Assembly: GCA_033030425.1 (NCBI GenBank)
Contig: JAUFSD010000001.1
Location: 2,604,001-2,668,000, forward strand
Direction: 5' to 3'
Source of the DNA: Verpa conica
Lineage: Eukaryota; Ascomycota; Pezizomycetes; Pezizales; Morchellaceae
Length of the DNA stretch: 64,000 bases
The notes beneath the pieces are model-generated. The model had not been told where the DNA came from. It did not search any database and saw only the letters and a program-made list of their open reading frames with translations. The position numbers and the translations under genes are program-made. Positions 12,678 to 24,011 of the stretch are shown here, piece by piece. Each line of letters opens with the position of its first letter. Position 1 is the first letter of the stretch.

Positions 12678-14089
12678 CTAGCGGGCAGCTACAACACCAG
12701 CAATGACAGCAACAACGACAAAAACTTTTGTCACACCATCCTTTCTTTGCCCGTTATTTGGAATAACGATTGTTGCCTGAGCCGTAGGCTGGGCCTTTGC
12801 GGTTGCCGGTAGCACAACAGCTGTTGTTAAAGTCTATGGATGATTTGTTAGCCATAAATTTTGCGGATAGGAAGCTAAGAGGAAATAAATTACCTGTCCT
12901 GAAATTACAAGAGCTGTGCCCGCAACGGTGACTGCTGGGCAGTTGGTAGAACCGCAGGAGTATCCAACTGGACAGCATCCACCTCCGAGAGTGCTCGCAC
13001 AACTCTGCCATCCAATGGCGCAACTTGATAGAGCAGTCATGGTGAGCACTCCTCCAGCCCCCCCAGCTCCTGCAGACGCACCATTACTGATTGTAATGGC
13101 TCTCTCAGGGCAATCGGTGATGCCGCAGTCGCGACCGATTCTGCAGCAGCCGCCGTTATACTGCGCGGCACAAGTATAGTAGCCAGTGGGGCAAGTATCA
13201 CCGGTTACAACGGCACCCGTCCCGGTTGTAGTCATTGTAGGACAATCAGTTACTCCGCAGAGACGGCCGGATGGACAGCACCCGCCAGCAACGTTTGAAG
13301 GACAGGCATAAAAGCCACTAGAGCAAGTGGTCGCTGTTGAGCTAACCGCAGCACCTGACTCAGGGACACATCCATTAGGAGAGCAGCTATATCCTTGGAC
13401 ACAGCATCCACCTCCTTCGTTACTGGAACAAGTCTTCTTGTCATTACCGCAGCCGCTGAGATTTCCTGAACACCTTTGGCCTAGATAATACATAAGAAGG
13501 TTTTCAAGTGGGTGATTAGAGGAAGTAACCAACCGCTAGGACAACATCCAACATTCCCATATCCAATGTCTGTAATTCTCTCACACACTTCATCCGTGGC
13601 GCAACAACTCCCAGGAACGCCAATTTCTGTGCAAGCATACGTCCCCGTCGCACATTGAAAATTCTGCCTCTTCCCTAATAGAACACCAATGATCCCGCTA
13701 TTGGCGACGTTACTCCGGATCCTAAGCGGAGCTTTGTATGTGTTGGTTGGAGCCTCCTCTGGTGCATCCTCGGCAACCTCAAAATCACTTAATCCTAAGA
13801 ATCCTTGCTGACTCGTAGCTTCATGCTCCCAATCCCAGTAGTACTTTTCGGCAGGATTCCCGGACATTTTCCTGACAGCCGAGCATTTGCTCGATTGGTT
13901 GACATCAACCGACTCTGCGAATTCCAGCAACCAACGTTTCGATTGCGGGCCGGTTCCGGGTGGCCAGTACTTTTCTGAAGGATCGATACCGGCCGGCCAT
14001 GGGTCGACTGGTGATGTTGCAGCGAGTTGGAGAAACGGGAGCGAGAGGAGGAGATACAATGCGAGGGAGCGGGGTGTTGCAGACATCAT
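12678..14089 (-). CDS. Cys-rich GPI-anchored cell wall protein with repeated CC modules
   Basis: Exons: 14089-13534, 13480-12894, 12833-12678; about 432 residues. The N-terminus is a signal peptide (MMSATPRSLALYLLLSLPFL); the second Met is an equally good start. From about residue 160 there are tandem modules of the form C-x6-C-x6-GGCC-x5-CG-x2-CP, for example ACPSNVAGGCC then LCGVTDCP, spaced by Thr/Ser/Gly linkers. At least five modules are visible. The C-terminus (exon 3) is a Gln/Ala-rich spacer followed by a hydrophobic tail (VFVVVAVIAGVVAAR) with a likely omega site near NNG, a classic GPI-attachment signal. The donor of intron 1 is GTTGGT, atypical but required by phase (PSG/QRC). Inferred: a covalently wall-linked or plasma-membrane surface protein. 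A related single-module gene lies at 22898-24011. Ligand and function are unknown. Confidence 0.85.
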
Positions 14090-16179
14090 AGCGACCTTTA
14101 TTTAAATCAAAGATCAAGCTTAATTCTCGGATGAGTCTTTCCCTAGAATCCAGTAGGGGATTTCGGAACTTCAAAAAGTATTCGCACGCTCAGCAATAAA
14201 AAAAAAAGAAAGGAAAAAAAAGAGCTGAATAGGTCGTGGTATAAATCGTAAACGTTAATTCGTGATCTACAACCTAAATCCAAGCGAGATTGGCTGCAGA
14301 TTATCAGCGTTCCTGCAGAAAACAGGCAAGATCAGAAGCAAGAGGAGGGGAAGAGAGGAAAGGAAGGATGAAGAGGGGGAGGAGGGTGAAGAGACGGAGG
14401 AAGGGGAAAAGCAAGCTCCCAAGAACGACACCTCCCACTGCAGGACTGGCAAGACAGTTTCCTCCGAAGGGTAGAAGTGGTTGGGTGGCCACGCTGCGTT
14501 GGTTTGTTGTGCTTCTGACGTCGCCTGCAGCAGCACCTGTTGCCCAGCAACCTGTATGCATCAATCCTTGTCACTGGAGATTTGGATCCTGCTGGTCTGG
14601 CCAATTAGAGGTCATCCTCCGCTTTGCCGCCTGCGATGCATGAAGGCAGCAGGAGTCTTCTGTATGGCAGGTTTAGGTCGCGATGTCACTTGGGTTTTCA
14701 CCTATTTACCTCCGAGAGAAGTGTCAAGGGCTAGGAATGAGTTAACAACTAGTTTGGGACGTACTTGCCGAACCAGCAATTCCAACAATTAGAAAAGCTA
14801 CTGGCCTATTGTATGCCATACGTAGTTCTAGGAGGCCCATAAATGTGTAGCTACTTGAGCATTAGAATACTATGTATATAACTCTGATATGAATATACTG
14901 TTTTTGGTGTGAAAGGAAGCCTCGAGGTTATCTCTCTGATTACCCCTAGAGAGCTCCCGAGTCTTTAGTGTATATTGTAGGCTAACTCTCGATCGAGTAG
15001 GAAATATTGGCTAGTTGATTCGGACATTGGAGGATCACAAAAACCTCGAATCTTTTAACCTTATTGCATTTAAGAATATCACTCTTTATCCGTTTAAGAT
15101 TGGTCGACTAAATGAACGGTCGTTGTGTGGAATTCTAAAGACCAAATGATACCTTTCCTGTCCGCTGGGGGAATTTAATATTAGTCTAAATAATGATAAA
15201 TCCTTACCAAAAGAGAGGGTGTCTAGAAGGGATAGATAGCAGCTAGCGATGAAAGCGGCAGACAACTAGTCGTGGGATAGTTTTCTGTAGACTGACGGGA
15301 AGATTCTTTGGTTAGAGTGTCTATGCGGTGCTAAATATTGGTGACAGTGCACCCGTACTAGCGTAGGCAAATCAAAGAAAGCAACCTAGCCTACTACAGA
15401 GGTAGCAAGGTAAATCGTAAAACCCGAGACAACCTCCGCCAGAGTTGTCTTCATCAAGTAGAGCGCGGTATGCTCTGAGAGAAGTAGTCAATCGTAACCA
15501 TATAACTACCCCAATATTTGTTTATACATATTTATCGAGGAAAATCCCCCCCAAAAAACTACTGATATCTTTCATGATGGTATTGAACAAAGATACACAT
15601 ATTGCTTAGTCAGTATAGAAAACCCGGGTCTAGGGGTCATTGAAGATGAGGATCTTCACCCACCAATGTCTACTTTACAGGTATTGGTGCAGGAAATTGA
15701 ATTGTGCCTGACAGCAAATCCCCCCCCCCCCAGATACCCGAAACGCATCGTTCCGAAATTTACCCTGAAATCGAGAAATCGATTGGAGATATGCAGGTAC
15801 AATTGTAACCATGAGGCTGGCCACGTGTTGTTCTCTGTGAAGTATCACATTCCTGTCCAATTACCCGTGCAGGTACATAAAACGGAGGACAATTGAGTCT
15901 ACCCCTTGAATAACTCTAAAGTCCTACAAGTGAGGAAGAGGAAAGTTTAGTATTCAACCGGCCTTAGAGCACTGGGGGGGATACAATCGTGGGTTAGAAA
16001 AAAAAAGAAATACCATAGCAACGCACCCTACATAACTCCGATATGTAAGAATTGAAACAATGGCGGATGCACAAAATATAGATTATCTCTCAATCTACAC
16101 CTGGACTTATTGTTGTTTATCATGTCTATTGAGCTCAGTTGCGTTGCTATGGACCTCAATTGTACAGACCAATATCCAC
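14090..16179. other. Intergenic spacer with a polypurine tract and a C12 run
   Basis: Upstream region of the Cys-rich gene. It holds a purine-rich tract at 14341-14411 and C12 at 15720-15731. Open frames around the tract come from its low complexity. No supported gene. Confidence 0.55.
14341..14411 (+). repeat. Polypurine tract
   Basis: About 70 nt of A/G on the + strand with only a few pyrimidine interruptions. It lies about 250 bp upstream of the - strand Cys-rich gene and gives rise to spurious Arg/Glu/Lys-rich or Pro/Ser/Leu-rich open frames on both strands. Confidence 0.8.
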
Positions 16180-17025
16180 CTAACAGGCAAAGAAACAGCA
16201 CTCCATATACCACCAAAACGCATCTTCACACCCAATCTTCAGGTACTCCCTCAACAACCCCACCTTAAGGTCATTTCTAATCTTCACTTCTATGGCTTCT
16301 CCAATCTTTTCCTCTCCACAAGTCTGGTTCCCATCCTCGTCAATTCCCTCCACCACTTCCACTTTATCTACCATTTTCACCTCATCCACCTTGTAAATCT
16401 TCTGCTTTCCCATCATATCCTCGCTAACTTTAACCACGCCCCCACATTCAAAGCAAGAAACAATAACATCCCAAAATATCCAAATAGCAAAAAATACCAA
16501 GACTATGACCACCTTCGTAAGATTACACTCAGATGCTCTAACACCCACTGAGGTATTTCTCCCAGTCGTGTGGCTCTCATCCAACGTAGCGTGCGACCCG
16601 TATCTACTACTCTCGGCAGTGCGGTTCGTATCAAAAGTAAAGTTCGACCCGTACCCACCCTCAGCACCCCCAGCACTTCCAATATTCGCAGCACTCCCAA
16701 CGCTCCCAGCACTCCCAGCATTTCCTTTACTGCCGTCATCATTACTATCGTGAGATCCACCCATGTGAGAACCCAACATATACCCAGCCATGCCACCGAG
16801 TGCCGCACCACCTAAACCAGCACCAACTGTTCCCATACCAGACCCACTCGAGGATGAGCTACTCCCGCCGAAAGAAGATGGAGGAGGTGATGACGGCTTA
16901 TATCCACTGCCAGTGGAGGGAGGAAGTGATGGCTTATATCCACTACCAGAGGAGGGTGGAGGAGGAGATTGCTTGTATCCGCTTCCAGAGGAACGGCTAC
17001 CGCCACCACCACCACGAGGAGACAT
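16180..17025 (-). CDS. Gly/Ser/Pro-rich protein with GSGYKPS repeats, glycine zipper and one membrane helix
   Basis: A single open frame of 281 residues from the ATG at 17025. The N-terminus is low complexity with three to four repeats of the form GSGYKxSxPPS. Next is a glycine-zipper-like stretch (GTVGAGLGGAALGGMAGYML, about residues 66-85), then a Gly/Ser/Asn/Ala region. A strongly hydrophobic helix (VVIVLVFFAIWIFWDVIV, about 169-186) is followed by a charged tail rich in Glu, Val and Lys. The last ~20 residues (CEDAFWWYMECCFFAC) look unlike the rest, and an unrecognised intron may change the true C-terminus. Family not recognised. The repeats plus membrane helix suggest a surface or endomembrane protein; no function can be given. 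Confidence 0.6.
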   Translation of the reverse strand: MSPRGGGGGSRSSGSGYKQSPPPPSSGSGYKPSLPPSTGSGYKPSSPPPSSFGGSSSSSSGSGMGTVGAGLGGAALGGMAGYMLGSHMGGSHDSNDDGSKGNAGSAGSVGSAANIGSAGGAEGGYGSNFTFDTNRTAESSRYGSHATLDESHTTGRNTSVGVRASECNLTKVVIVLVFFAIWIFWDVIVSCFECGGVVKVSEDMMGKQKIYKVDEVKMVDKVEVVEGIDEDGNQTCGEEKIGEAIEVKIRNDLKVGLLREYLKIGCEDAFWWYMECCFFAC

Positions 17026-18010
17026 TTTTGTCTTTGATTAAGAGTTGAAGAAGTATAGTTAAATGAAATAGAAATTTCGTTTAAGGGTAATGATAGAGGG
17101 GTCTCAATGGGGGGTTGGTGAATTGACAGGAGGCTAAAATGCGGGGAAGGACTGAGGTTAAGTACTAGAGCAACTTAAGTCGTGATGACAGCTAAATCGT
17201 AATTGATTTCACTAGTTTTTAACTGACGTTGAAAACCGTCATTTAAACTACCCGAAGGAGCTTAGTTGGTCTAGCAAGCTAGTATAGTTTATTAGGACTC
17301 CCTTACTTCAAAACGCTGTTAGTCATCAAGCCTGTCCGGGGAGATTCTTGTCAATTCACGGGGTATTTTCGAATTTTTAAAAAATATAAGGAAAATAATG
17401 CAGCGCTGGTAGCGCGATTTTAGAAATTTATAAGTTTTCATAATAGAACCTAGTAGATATACAGCTATATAGACTGTTATGTAGGGAAAGGGCTAGACTA
17501 AAGCATGTCCGGGGTGTTTAGGAAGGGATTAAAACTTCTAGCCTCTATAAATGAGTACATGCAGATATATCAGTTTGATATCTATAGTGGTTTGAATAGG
17601 AGTATCTAGTATAGGAGTACCTAGCGAGTTCCTCCTCCACAGCTGTATCCTTAGAATTGCCATAGGCAGGCTTGGGGACATCGGGGGGGTGATGGCTGCA
17701 GGAGGTATTTGTATAGATTTTAAAGCCAATCAATAAGGAGCTATAGGATAGGGGTCTAACCACTCCTCCCCTGTAATCTGAGAACTTTAATTCTAATTTT
17801 GACATATGTTGTATCTCTCATATATAACAAATTTCAGTGAAAATTATATAAAATAGCTAGAAAACCAATAAAACACATTATTAATTGGGTATTTAACACT
17901 GGTATTCGCCAATACTCCTCCGTTTATGACCCTTAAATCATTACTCCGAATCGCTGTGCAATTCCCGCTTGGTTATGTATACATCCAATCCTAAATAATC
18001 CTAGCTTAAT
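17026..18010. other. Intergenic spacer
   Basis: AT-rich region between two - strand genes. One small open frame on the - strand (17545-17805) has no recognisable features. No supported gene. Confidence 0.55.
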
Positions 18011-19220
18011 TCAGTCATCAGTCAAATCTATAACAACTTTTTCATTCTTTCTTGCTCGCTTGTTTTTTCGACCTTCTTCATGCATGTAGTTATCCTCGCG
18101 TGATTCCTGCTTGATTTTTTGCCCCAATCTTAACGATTCTTGTTTCTAGGAATCAGTAACTGTGTTAGTAGCAATTTTAATATAAAGGGATGGGACAGCA
18201 GTTTCAAGTTTCCAGTTGCCTCGAAGAGGGAAAAAATGCCTACTTTGTATTTGAGTAATTCCTTCATCATTTCTTCCCTCGAGAGCTCTTTCATTTGCTC
18301 CAAATCAGCTTGTGTAATATCAGGTGAAGACGACCGGCTCGAGGAAGGTGAAGGTGAAGGCATAGGTGTTCTTGGTATGAGGCCCATGTTTTGCAAGGCA
18401 CCTATAAAGGTAACTATCAGTCATTACGAATATCATAAAGTAGTCTTTGTGCAGACAAACCACGTGACCGGTATTGCATAACTAGAATACAATACGGATT
18501 TTCAAAGCTATCCAAGTGATGAAAACTGACGGATTTCCTCTCAATCTTCTTCTCGGGCCCGATAGTAACACGGTGGCTGATACCTCGACCCTTGATATCC
18601 TTCTCGAACACAGGTTGGGCTTGTGGTTTTTCGGAAGTACGAAGACGGTCATTGCCCCACGTTGCCCAATAAGGCTTCGAGTATGGATGTGGCTCTATAT
18701 GCTCGGCTGGATTCTGGTTGTCTTCAGCTACCTTACAGCGGATAACAACAACTTCAATAGTCCCAATGTTTGATAACACTCGGAAGTCTTTTTCGCAGCC
18801 TGCTTCCCTTTCGTCGACTGAGGATTACAGTTAGTTTAGATACAAAGAGTTGAAGATAAAAAGGCAATCAATACCCACAGCTAGCTTATCGAACTTCCAA
18901 GCCATCTCAAACTGCTGATTAGTTCCCCTGTCGACCTCCATCTTGCAATCGAACGACTTTTGCCGTGGCAGATCGTTAGGTGATATCCCCTTCCACACAA
19001 CTCCAGTTTGGTAGACCCCATCCATGTACACAAAGACACTTAAATCCGAGTGCACCCAGACCGTCAATGCCACCTCTAACGAAAACTTCTTGTCCTCTTC
19101 AGCAACGACATATGCGGAAGCGAAGTCGTCTAGATCCTCACGCTGGATGTCGTACTCCGGAGCATTAGAATTTTGACCTTCGATCTTCAACGAGCATGTG
19201 ATACCTCTGGCCGCTGGCAT
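18011..19220 (-). CDS. DUF7918 domain protein with acidic IDLTDD C-terminus
   Basis: Exons: 19220-18875, 18817-18461, 18401-18244, 18145-18011; 331 residues. The first ~220 residues match the fungal DUF7918 layout (GITCSLKIEG, ASAYVVAEEDKKFSLEV, FVYMDGVY, IGTIEVVVIRC, YRSRGALQNMGLIPRTP). A Ser-rich stretch follows (MPSPSPSSSRSSSPD), then a helical segment (ADLEQMKELSREEMMKELLK). The last exon adds a basic segment (KNKRARKN) and ends in VVIDLTDD. That end resembles a SUMO-interaction motif and is common in the family. The first open frame stop after exon 3 is bypassed by an intron (18243-18146), which restores this ending. The exon 2 donor could be GTGGTT or GTTTGT, one residue apart. The biochemical role of the family is unknown; a nuclear protein is inferred from the basic tail. 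Confidence 0.8.
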
Positions 19221-20200
19221 TTGGCTTTCTCTGCTGTATTCAGGGGGCGTGGGGGGGAGTTGGTTTCTGGTTGTTAACGAGGCTTAAAAAGCGGCTGTGG
19301 TTCATTTAAGGCCACTACTAGCGCGAAGGCGAGGCGAATTAAAGTTCTGCTGACTGATCAAACACGTAGGGGCCCGGGTGTCAAAGATCTTTAAACATGT
19401 GGAATGGCATAATCTAGACATACATGTGATATATTTCTGGGTAAGTTAGAGGAAGGGGACTATGGCAGCTTCAGAGGTTATTCTCTAATTAGTAACCGTG
19501 CATAATCGAGACACTTATGTTTAGGCCTCGGCAAGTTTCAGTTTGTTTAGCATATATATTTGTTTCAATATCGACTTCTTCTTAATAATACCTGTGCTGT
19601 ACGTCAAGTAGGTCCTGTTATAACTTGTATCAAAAATTCTTATACTAATTCTCTTAAAAATGTAAGCCTAATACTTCGCCTAATTACCAATATGCGAGTG
19701 ATACCACATTGTTGTTTTCAGTAGCTAGGATATAAAAGAACCTCTATTGTTGGGACTTCTAGGCCCCTTAAGAGTCTAGCTCAGTCTGTGCCCTCTTTCA
19801 TAATCTTAAAAGTAATATATAATCCTCAAAGTTGGTGACACCACAGCCTTATACATACTCTACACTCTCGTTCAATACTAGATCGACCGAGATGACGTAA
19901 AGACTACTAGCATTAGATAGGTGGGGATATCGAGTACATTCCTTACCCAGGGACTGTAAGGCGTGGGGTCGCCCACTAAGTAATTTATATTAAAGGTTTT
20001 GACACTTTCCGCGGATCTGGAAGGTAGTTGCCTGGGAGTCAGCCATGCTCCTAAGCAATCTTATAAGCAACGAAACTCGGACCACATACAGCTCTAAAAT
20101 GCAATAAGTTCAATACCCCCCCCTCCCTCTCCGGCCTCCTTCAAGGCTTATCCCCTCGCCTCGATAATATATTCTCTACAGTCTTTTTTTCGCGTTTAAA
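19221..20200. other. Divergent intergenic region
   Basis: Spacer between the - strand DUF7918 gene and the + strand But2-type gene, so it must hold both promoters. A TATAAG-like site lies about 130 bp before the But2 ATG. Pyrimidine-rich DNA (C8 at 20116-20123) precedes the start. No supported gene. Confidence 0.5.
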
Positions 20201-20842
20201 ATGAAGAGTTCTCACATCGTTTCCCTCCTCCTTTCCGTTGTCGCCGGTCTGGTATCCGCCGCACCTTCCCAACAGCCACATAAGCGCCACGGAACAGATG
20301 TCTCGAACCTTAAATATTACCAGTACCCAGCTGCCCTCCCCAATGGCCACAGTCTGTTCTCACCGGTCCTCTACCATCAGGTTCAAGAGTCGCAGCCTAC
20401 AACGACAATCCGCGTAAACGCGGGGCACTTTGGTGGCGATACAAGAACCTACCAAGTTTTTGATTTCCCTACCGAGGAATTTCAAGGGCGTACATGTCGA
20501 TTCCATTTCCTATTAGGCCCCGCAGACACCGGGATGGGCTATGGAGATGTTTGGGCTGTTGATGGGAAAGTAAGCGAGGATACGACCTGGGAGAATAGGC
20601 CTAAGTCGGTTAAGCTTGTCGCATCTTTCGATGTGGATCCGGAAGACGTTCATTATTATCGTGATGGCGATGAGGGCGCGCACTTTACCTCGCCTACTGA
20701 GGACTTTCCGTGTCCGGTCGGGGAGAAGGTTTGGGAGATACGTGCTAGCTCGGCAGATAAAGATGATGGGATGGTTGGGCCATATGGGAATAGTGCGACA
20801 TGGAGCTTGAACAAGGGGTTGCTTATTGAGAGGGTGGTGTAG
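20201..20842 (+). CDS. Secreted But2 C-terminal domain-like protein
   Basis: An intronless frame of 213 residues. A signal peptide (MKSSHIVSLLLSVVAGLVSA) is followed by a possible KR processing site (HKRHG, about 28-31). The body resembles the But2 C-terminal (ubiquitin 3 binding protein But2) beta-rich domain of secreted fungal proteins: TYQVFDFP, then the GRTCRFHFLLGP strand (about 98-109), and a late FPCPVGEKVWEIRA strand (about 170-185). The two Cys are in conserved positions for a single disulfide. Molecular function of the family in filamentous fungi is not established. Inferred location is extracellular. Codon usage is GC-richer than the flanking DNA, which supports a real, expressed gene. 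Confidence 0.75.
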   Translation: MKSSHIVSLLLSVVAGLVSAAPSQQPHKRHGTDVSNLKYYQYPAALPNGHSLFSPVLYHQVQESQPTTTIRVNAGHFGGDTRTYQVFDFPTEEFQGRTCRFHFLLGPADTGMGYGDVWAVDGKVSEDTTWENRPKSVKLVASFDVDPEDVHYYRDGDEGAHFTSPTEDFPCPVGEKVWEIRASSADKDDGMVGPYGNSATWSLNKGLLIERVV

Positions 20843-21626
20843 GCATACTGATGCTAGCCAAACACCTTTCTAATTTGGGTCTGAATAGATTACATAGGCC
20901 GTTAGAGGGCATCTCCTAATGGTGTAGTGTAGCTATCTTCTGTAGATTATTCCCATTTAGAGTTTTCCGAGGTTGGTATTCTGGGATTTTCTATACTTCT
21001 TTTCTTTTTGTCAATAATGATTCCTTTCATAGGGATGTTGATTTTATATATAGTCTGTTTCCCTGCTTATTAGCGCTGGCAAAGTATGCCCTTACTTAAT
21101 GCTCGTAGAGTGTAGGGTCTATAAGCCCTTCATGTTTGCCTCTACTATGAATTAGCGCCCTTAGGCAATGGATTAGTTCAGATCTCCCGGGGGCGTATGC
21201 CCGGGCCTTAATTGGGCTTTAACAACAACAGAAGGGTAGTTACGATATATGCGTGGATGAAACTACACCTCCTATAATTTTACCTACCAAGCGAGACATC
21301 AAAAAAAACCCAAAGAAAGGGGGGTTTTCCGAACGAAAGATCCAAGCCCTTTATGCATGCCGCCTTGGGTTAAGCCCTGGGTTTAGTGTGTATATGTCGT
21401 ACACTCAGCCACAGCCATTAAGACATGGGAACGTGTTCTAATTTCCACTTCGTATGATTAACCATACTGCGAAGCCTTCCCCCAATAGCACTGCCTTACC
21501 AGGTCAGTCGCACATACTCTCCCCTAGGATATAGATAAGTGAGGATAGTTCCCTCGGCTTCTACCATACATAGTATCGCCCAAGTTCTTCCACAAGACAA
21601 CTCGCGCTTTACTTACTCCACTAAAG
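20843..21626. other. Intergenic spacer
   Basis: Downstream of the But2-like gene and upstream of the small membrane protein gene. No supported gene; small open frames have no start context or domain. Confidence 0.5.
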
Positions 21627-22059
21627 ATGTCGTTAATATCCAAAAACAACGCGTTTCAGGTCATGTTGATATTCTTCAATCTCACTCTCATATCGGCAAA
21701 AAAAGGTGGCGGCCGTGGAGGTCGCAGGTCCTCTAGGAGTGGTGGTATTGGTTTCCGGTATTTGCTTGATTGATTTTGACCTGCATTTTATTTTTCCTCG
21801 AGCCTAACAATGTAGTAGATATAGTCCCGGCGCAATAGCGGGTACGGTGGTTGCATGCGTTGTGTTCGTTGTTTTGTTTATTATTGGGCTGCTCTGGCAG
21901 CGGAGGAGACGGTTGGCAAAAGAGCAAGAGGAGAAGGTGAAAGATTTGGAGGATCAGATGCCTTATGCACAAAGAGTTGCCATGGAGGATGCATTAGCAT
22001 TGAAGAGTGAGTTAGAGGCAGCGAAGAAGAAAGAAAAGAAAGGTATCTTTCGGTGGTGA
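21627..22059 (+). CDS. Small single-pass membrane protein, signal peptide plus charged cytosolic tail
   Basis: Two exons, 21627-21757 and 21825-22059, give 121 residues; the 67-nt intron has a CCTAAC branch site and joins phase 2 to phase 2. The ATG at 21627 begins a signal-like helix (MLIFFNLTLISA), followed by a short basic Gly/Arg/Ser-rich outer part (KKGGGRGGRRSSRSGG). A membrane helix follows (VVACVVFVVLFIIGLLW), then a highly charged tail with coiled-coil character (RRRRLAKEQEEKVKDLEDQM ... SELEAAKKKEKK). The layout is that of a type I membrane protein with a very short ectodomain. Family not recognised. The joined product is more convincing than either piece alone because the signal peptide and membrane helix sit in separate exons. 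Confidence 0.7.
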
Positions 22060-22897
22060 TTTTTGGTGGAAATATAGAAGGCTATATATATGAAGTAAAA
22101 ATTTCCTGACTATAGCTATATAGCCTTAAGAGTAATATTAATGCCCAAGAAGTATAGGATTTACTTCGAGTGTTGCTTAATAAAATACCATCTTGATTAA
22201 CGATCATAATTAATCACTCGAGCTGACTACTGCCTGGGTGTTGTAAAATAGAGAGGGCGGGAGTAGACTAAAGGCTTAGGGCCCTATATATATACGCTCC
22301 TGGAGGCGAAGCCTCCTACATCATAGACCCAAAACCTGCTTGTACTCGGTACTATACCTATTAGATACCCATAATACAACACTGAGCATACAATATTTGT
22401 TCATGTTATAACCAGAGTAACTGGGACGGAGTATAAATACTTAATTAATTACTAGGTAATTCTGTTATTAAGAGTCTAAGAAAAAGGGGGTTAAGTACAC
22501 ACCTAGGGTGGAAAATCACCCACTTCTTAGAAAAGGAGGCAGGAGTTCGTTCTCAAATGGAATAATCAACCGTTAAGAGAAAATTTAATCTATCTAAAGC
22601 TCTGTTTGAGTATAAGGTCCTTTTAGTGCTTATAGACCTCTCATATTCATAAAGCTAAGAGCAGAATTTCTAGACATTATGTATTTCTAGACTGCCTTTG
22701 GTAATATCTTAAGCCCCTTGAATGCTCTTGCATCTTTCAACGATACAAATCCGCATTACCACAGTAATGAATATCGTGCAGAATAAAGAGAAATAAAAAT
22801 AAAAGCGATAAGAAATGGCTACCACAGGAGGCATAATCTCAAGCAACAGGCTAGCTCACAAGGCCACATCTTGCAAAGTCCTTACCTAAATGCCCGA
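22060..22897. other. Intergenic spacer between convergent genes
   Basis: AT-rich. A small hairpin (GGAGGC GAA GCCTCC) lies at about 22302-22316. No supported gene. Confidence 0.5.
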
Positions 22898-24011
22898 CTA
22901 AAACCCTTCAAAAATAGCCGCAATTATCCACCAAGTCATGATAATCCAACTCCAATGGCGCCCAACCTTAGCCCTTGTACCAGCTGCAGAATTCGTACGT
23001 GTTGTTGCTGTTGCTGTTGCTGCTGTACTATAACCTGTGTACGTAACAGGTGCACCGTTAATATTAGTGTTAACTGGCGTTCCATCTATAACCGCGGTTA
23101 AAATTGCTTTACTATAGGCTATTTGGGTGTACGAAGTCTTAGGCTCGGCTGTGATAGTTAATCTTGGTGACCTCCATGTTGAAGTTATGGTTAGTGTTTT
23201 GTTTGCGCTTGTTATGTAACGTAAAACTGTCACTTCCGTAATGGAATTATCTTGACTCCCAGTAATACTGTTTTCATCTAGACCAGAATTAAAAGATGAT
23301 GTATTTGCTGTTACAGTCGTAGGAGTAGCTGGCCCACCACCGTTAAAGCACTCGAGTTGACCGCACCTCTGGCTATATTTACAGCAGCCCCCATTAGAAG
23401 ATACAGGGCACTCGTACCAGCCTGGATCACACCTGAGGTTGCTTTCATCACAAGGCAAGCTGATAGGGTCAGGAGAGCGGCAGCAATAGACACCATTGAG
23501 AGTATTGTTGGTTGGTAAACAGGTGTGCTCCTCGTTGCAGCAGATTTCCTAAAGGAGGATTGGATCAGATAAAATCACAGATTAGTTAAGAAATCGAATT
23601 GATTGACACCTATTTGAGGTGAAATATAGTAAGGGATAAACACACAGGGTGGCCCAAACTACTGCATGATGTTTTTCCGAGTGGACAGTCATGTATGACT
23701 TCAATAATTTCACCTGTACCTCTTCCTTCTTTTTTCTGCCTTGCTCGTTTCACTAGGTTTCCATCAATCCAGACAGCTCCCATGCCATCTAACCATGGTG
23801 GGATAGAATTCTTATACGGAATATATCCAGCTGGAATGTCAGTGGGGATAGGGCTAAGCCCCAACAGCGAAATAGTAGTATATATAGTAGTGGCGATGGC
23901 TACTGCTGGGGTAGTAGGACCCAGGTCATTATTGGAGGTGCCTCTATTAAAGATCAAGATCCCGGCACAGATATAGAGAAGACAAATGGAGAGAGAAAAC
24001 TGCCATAACAT
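22898..24011 (-). CDS. Cys-rich GPI-anchored protein, single CC module
   Basis: Exons 24011-23646 and 23548-22898, 338 residues. The ATG at 24011 opens a signal peptide (MLWQFSLSICLLYICAGILI); an open extension upstream has no better start. The Cys-rich region spans the intron: CPLGKTSC, EICCNEEHTC, GVYCCRSP, then CDPGWYECPVSSNGGCCKY and QRCGQLEC. That last module matches the C-x6-C-x6-GGCC-x5-CG-x2-C pattern repeated in the gene at 12678-14089. A long Thr/Ser-rich stalk follows (about 200-310), probably O-glycosylated. The C-terminus is a GPI signal: small residues (AAGT), a basic spacer, then WSWIIMTWWIIAAIF. Inferred: a surface or wall protein and a distant paralogue of the 12.7 kb gene. 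Function unknown. Confidence 0.8.

Noticed and set aside
14262..14792. Five overlapping open frames on both strands
   Set aside because: They are produced by the purine-rich tract and its flank; none has biased codon use or motifs.
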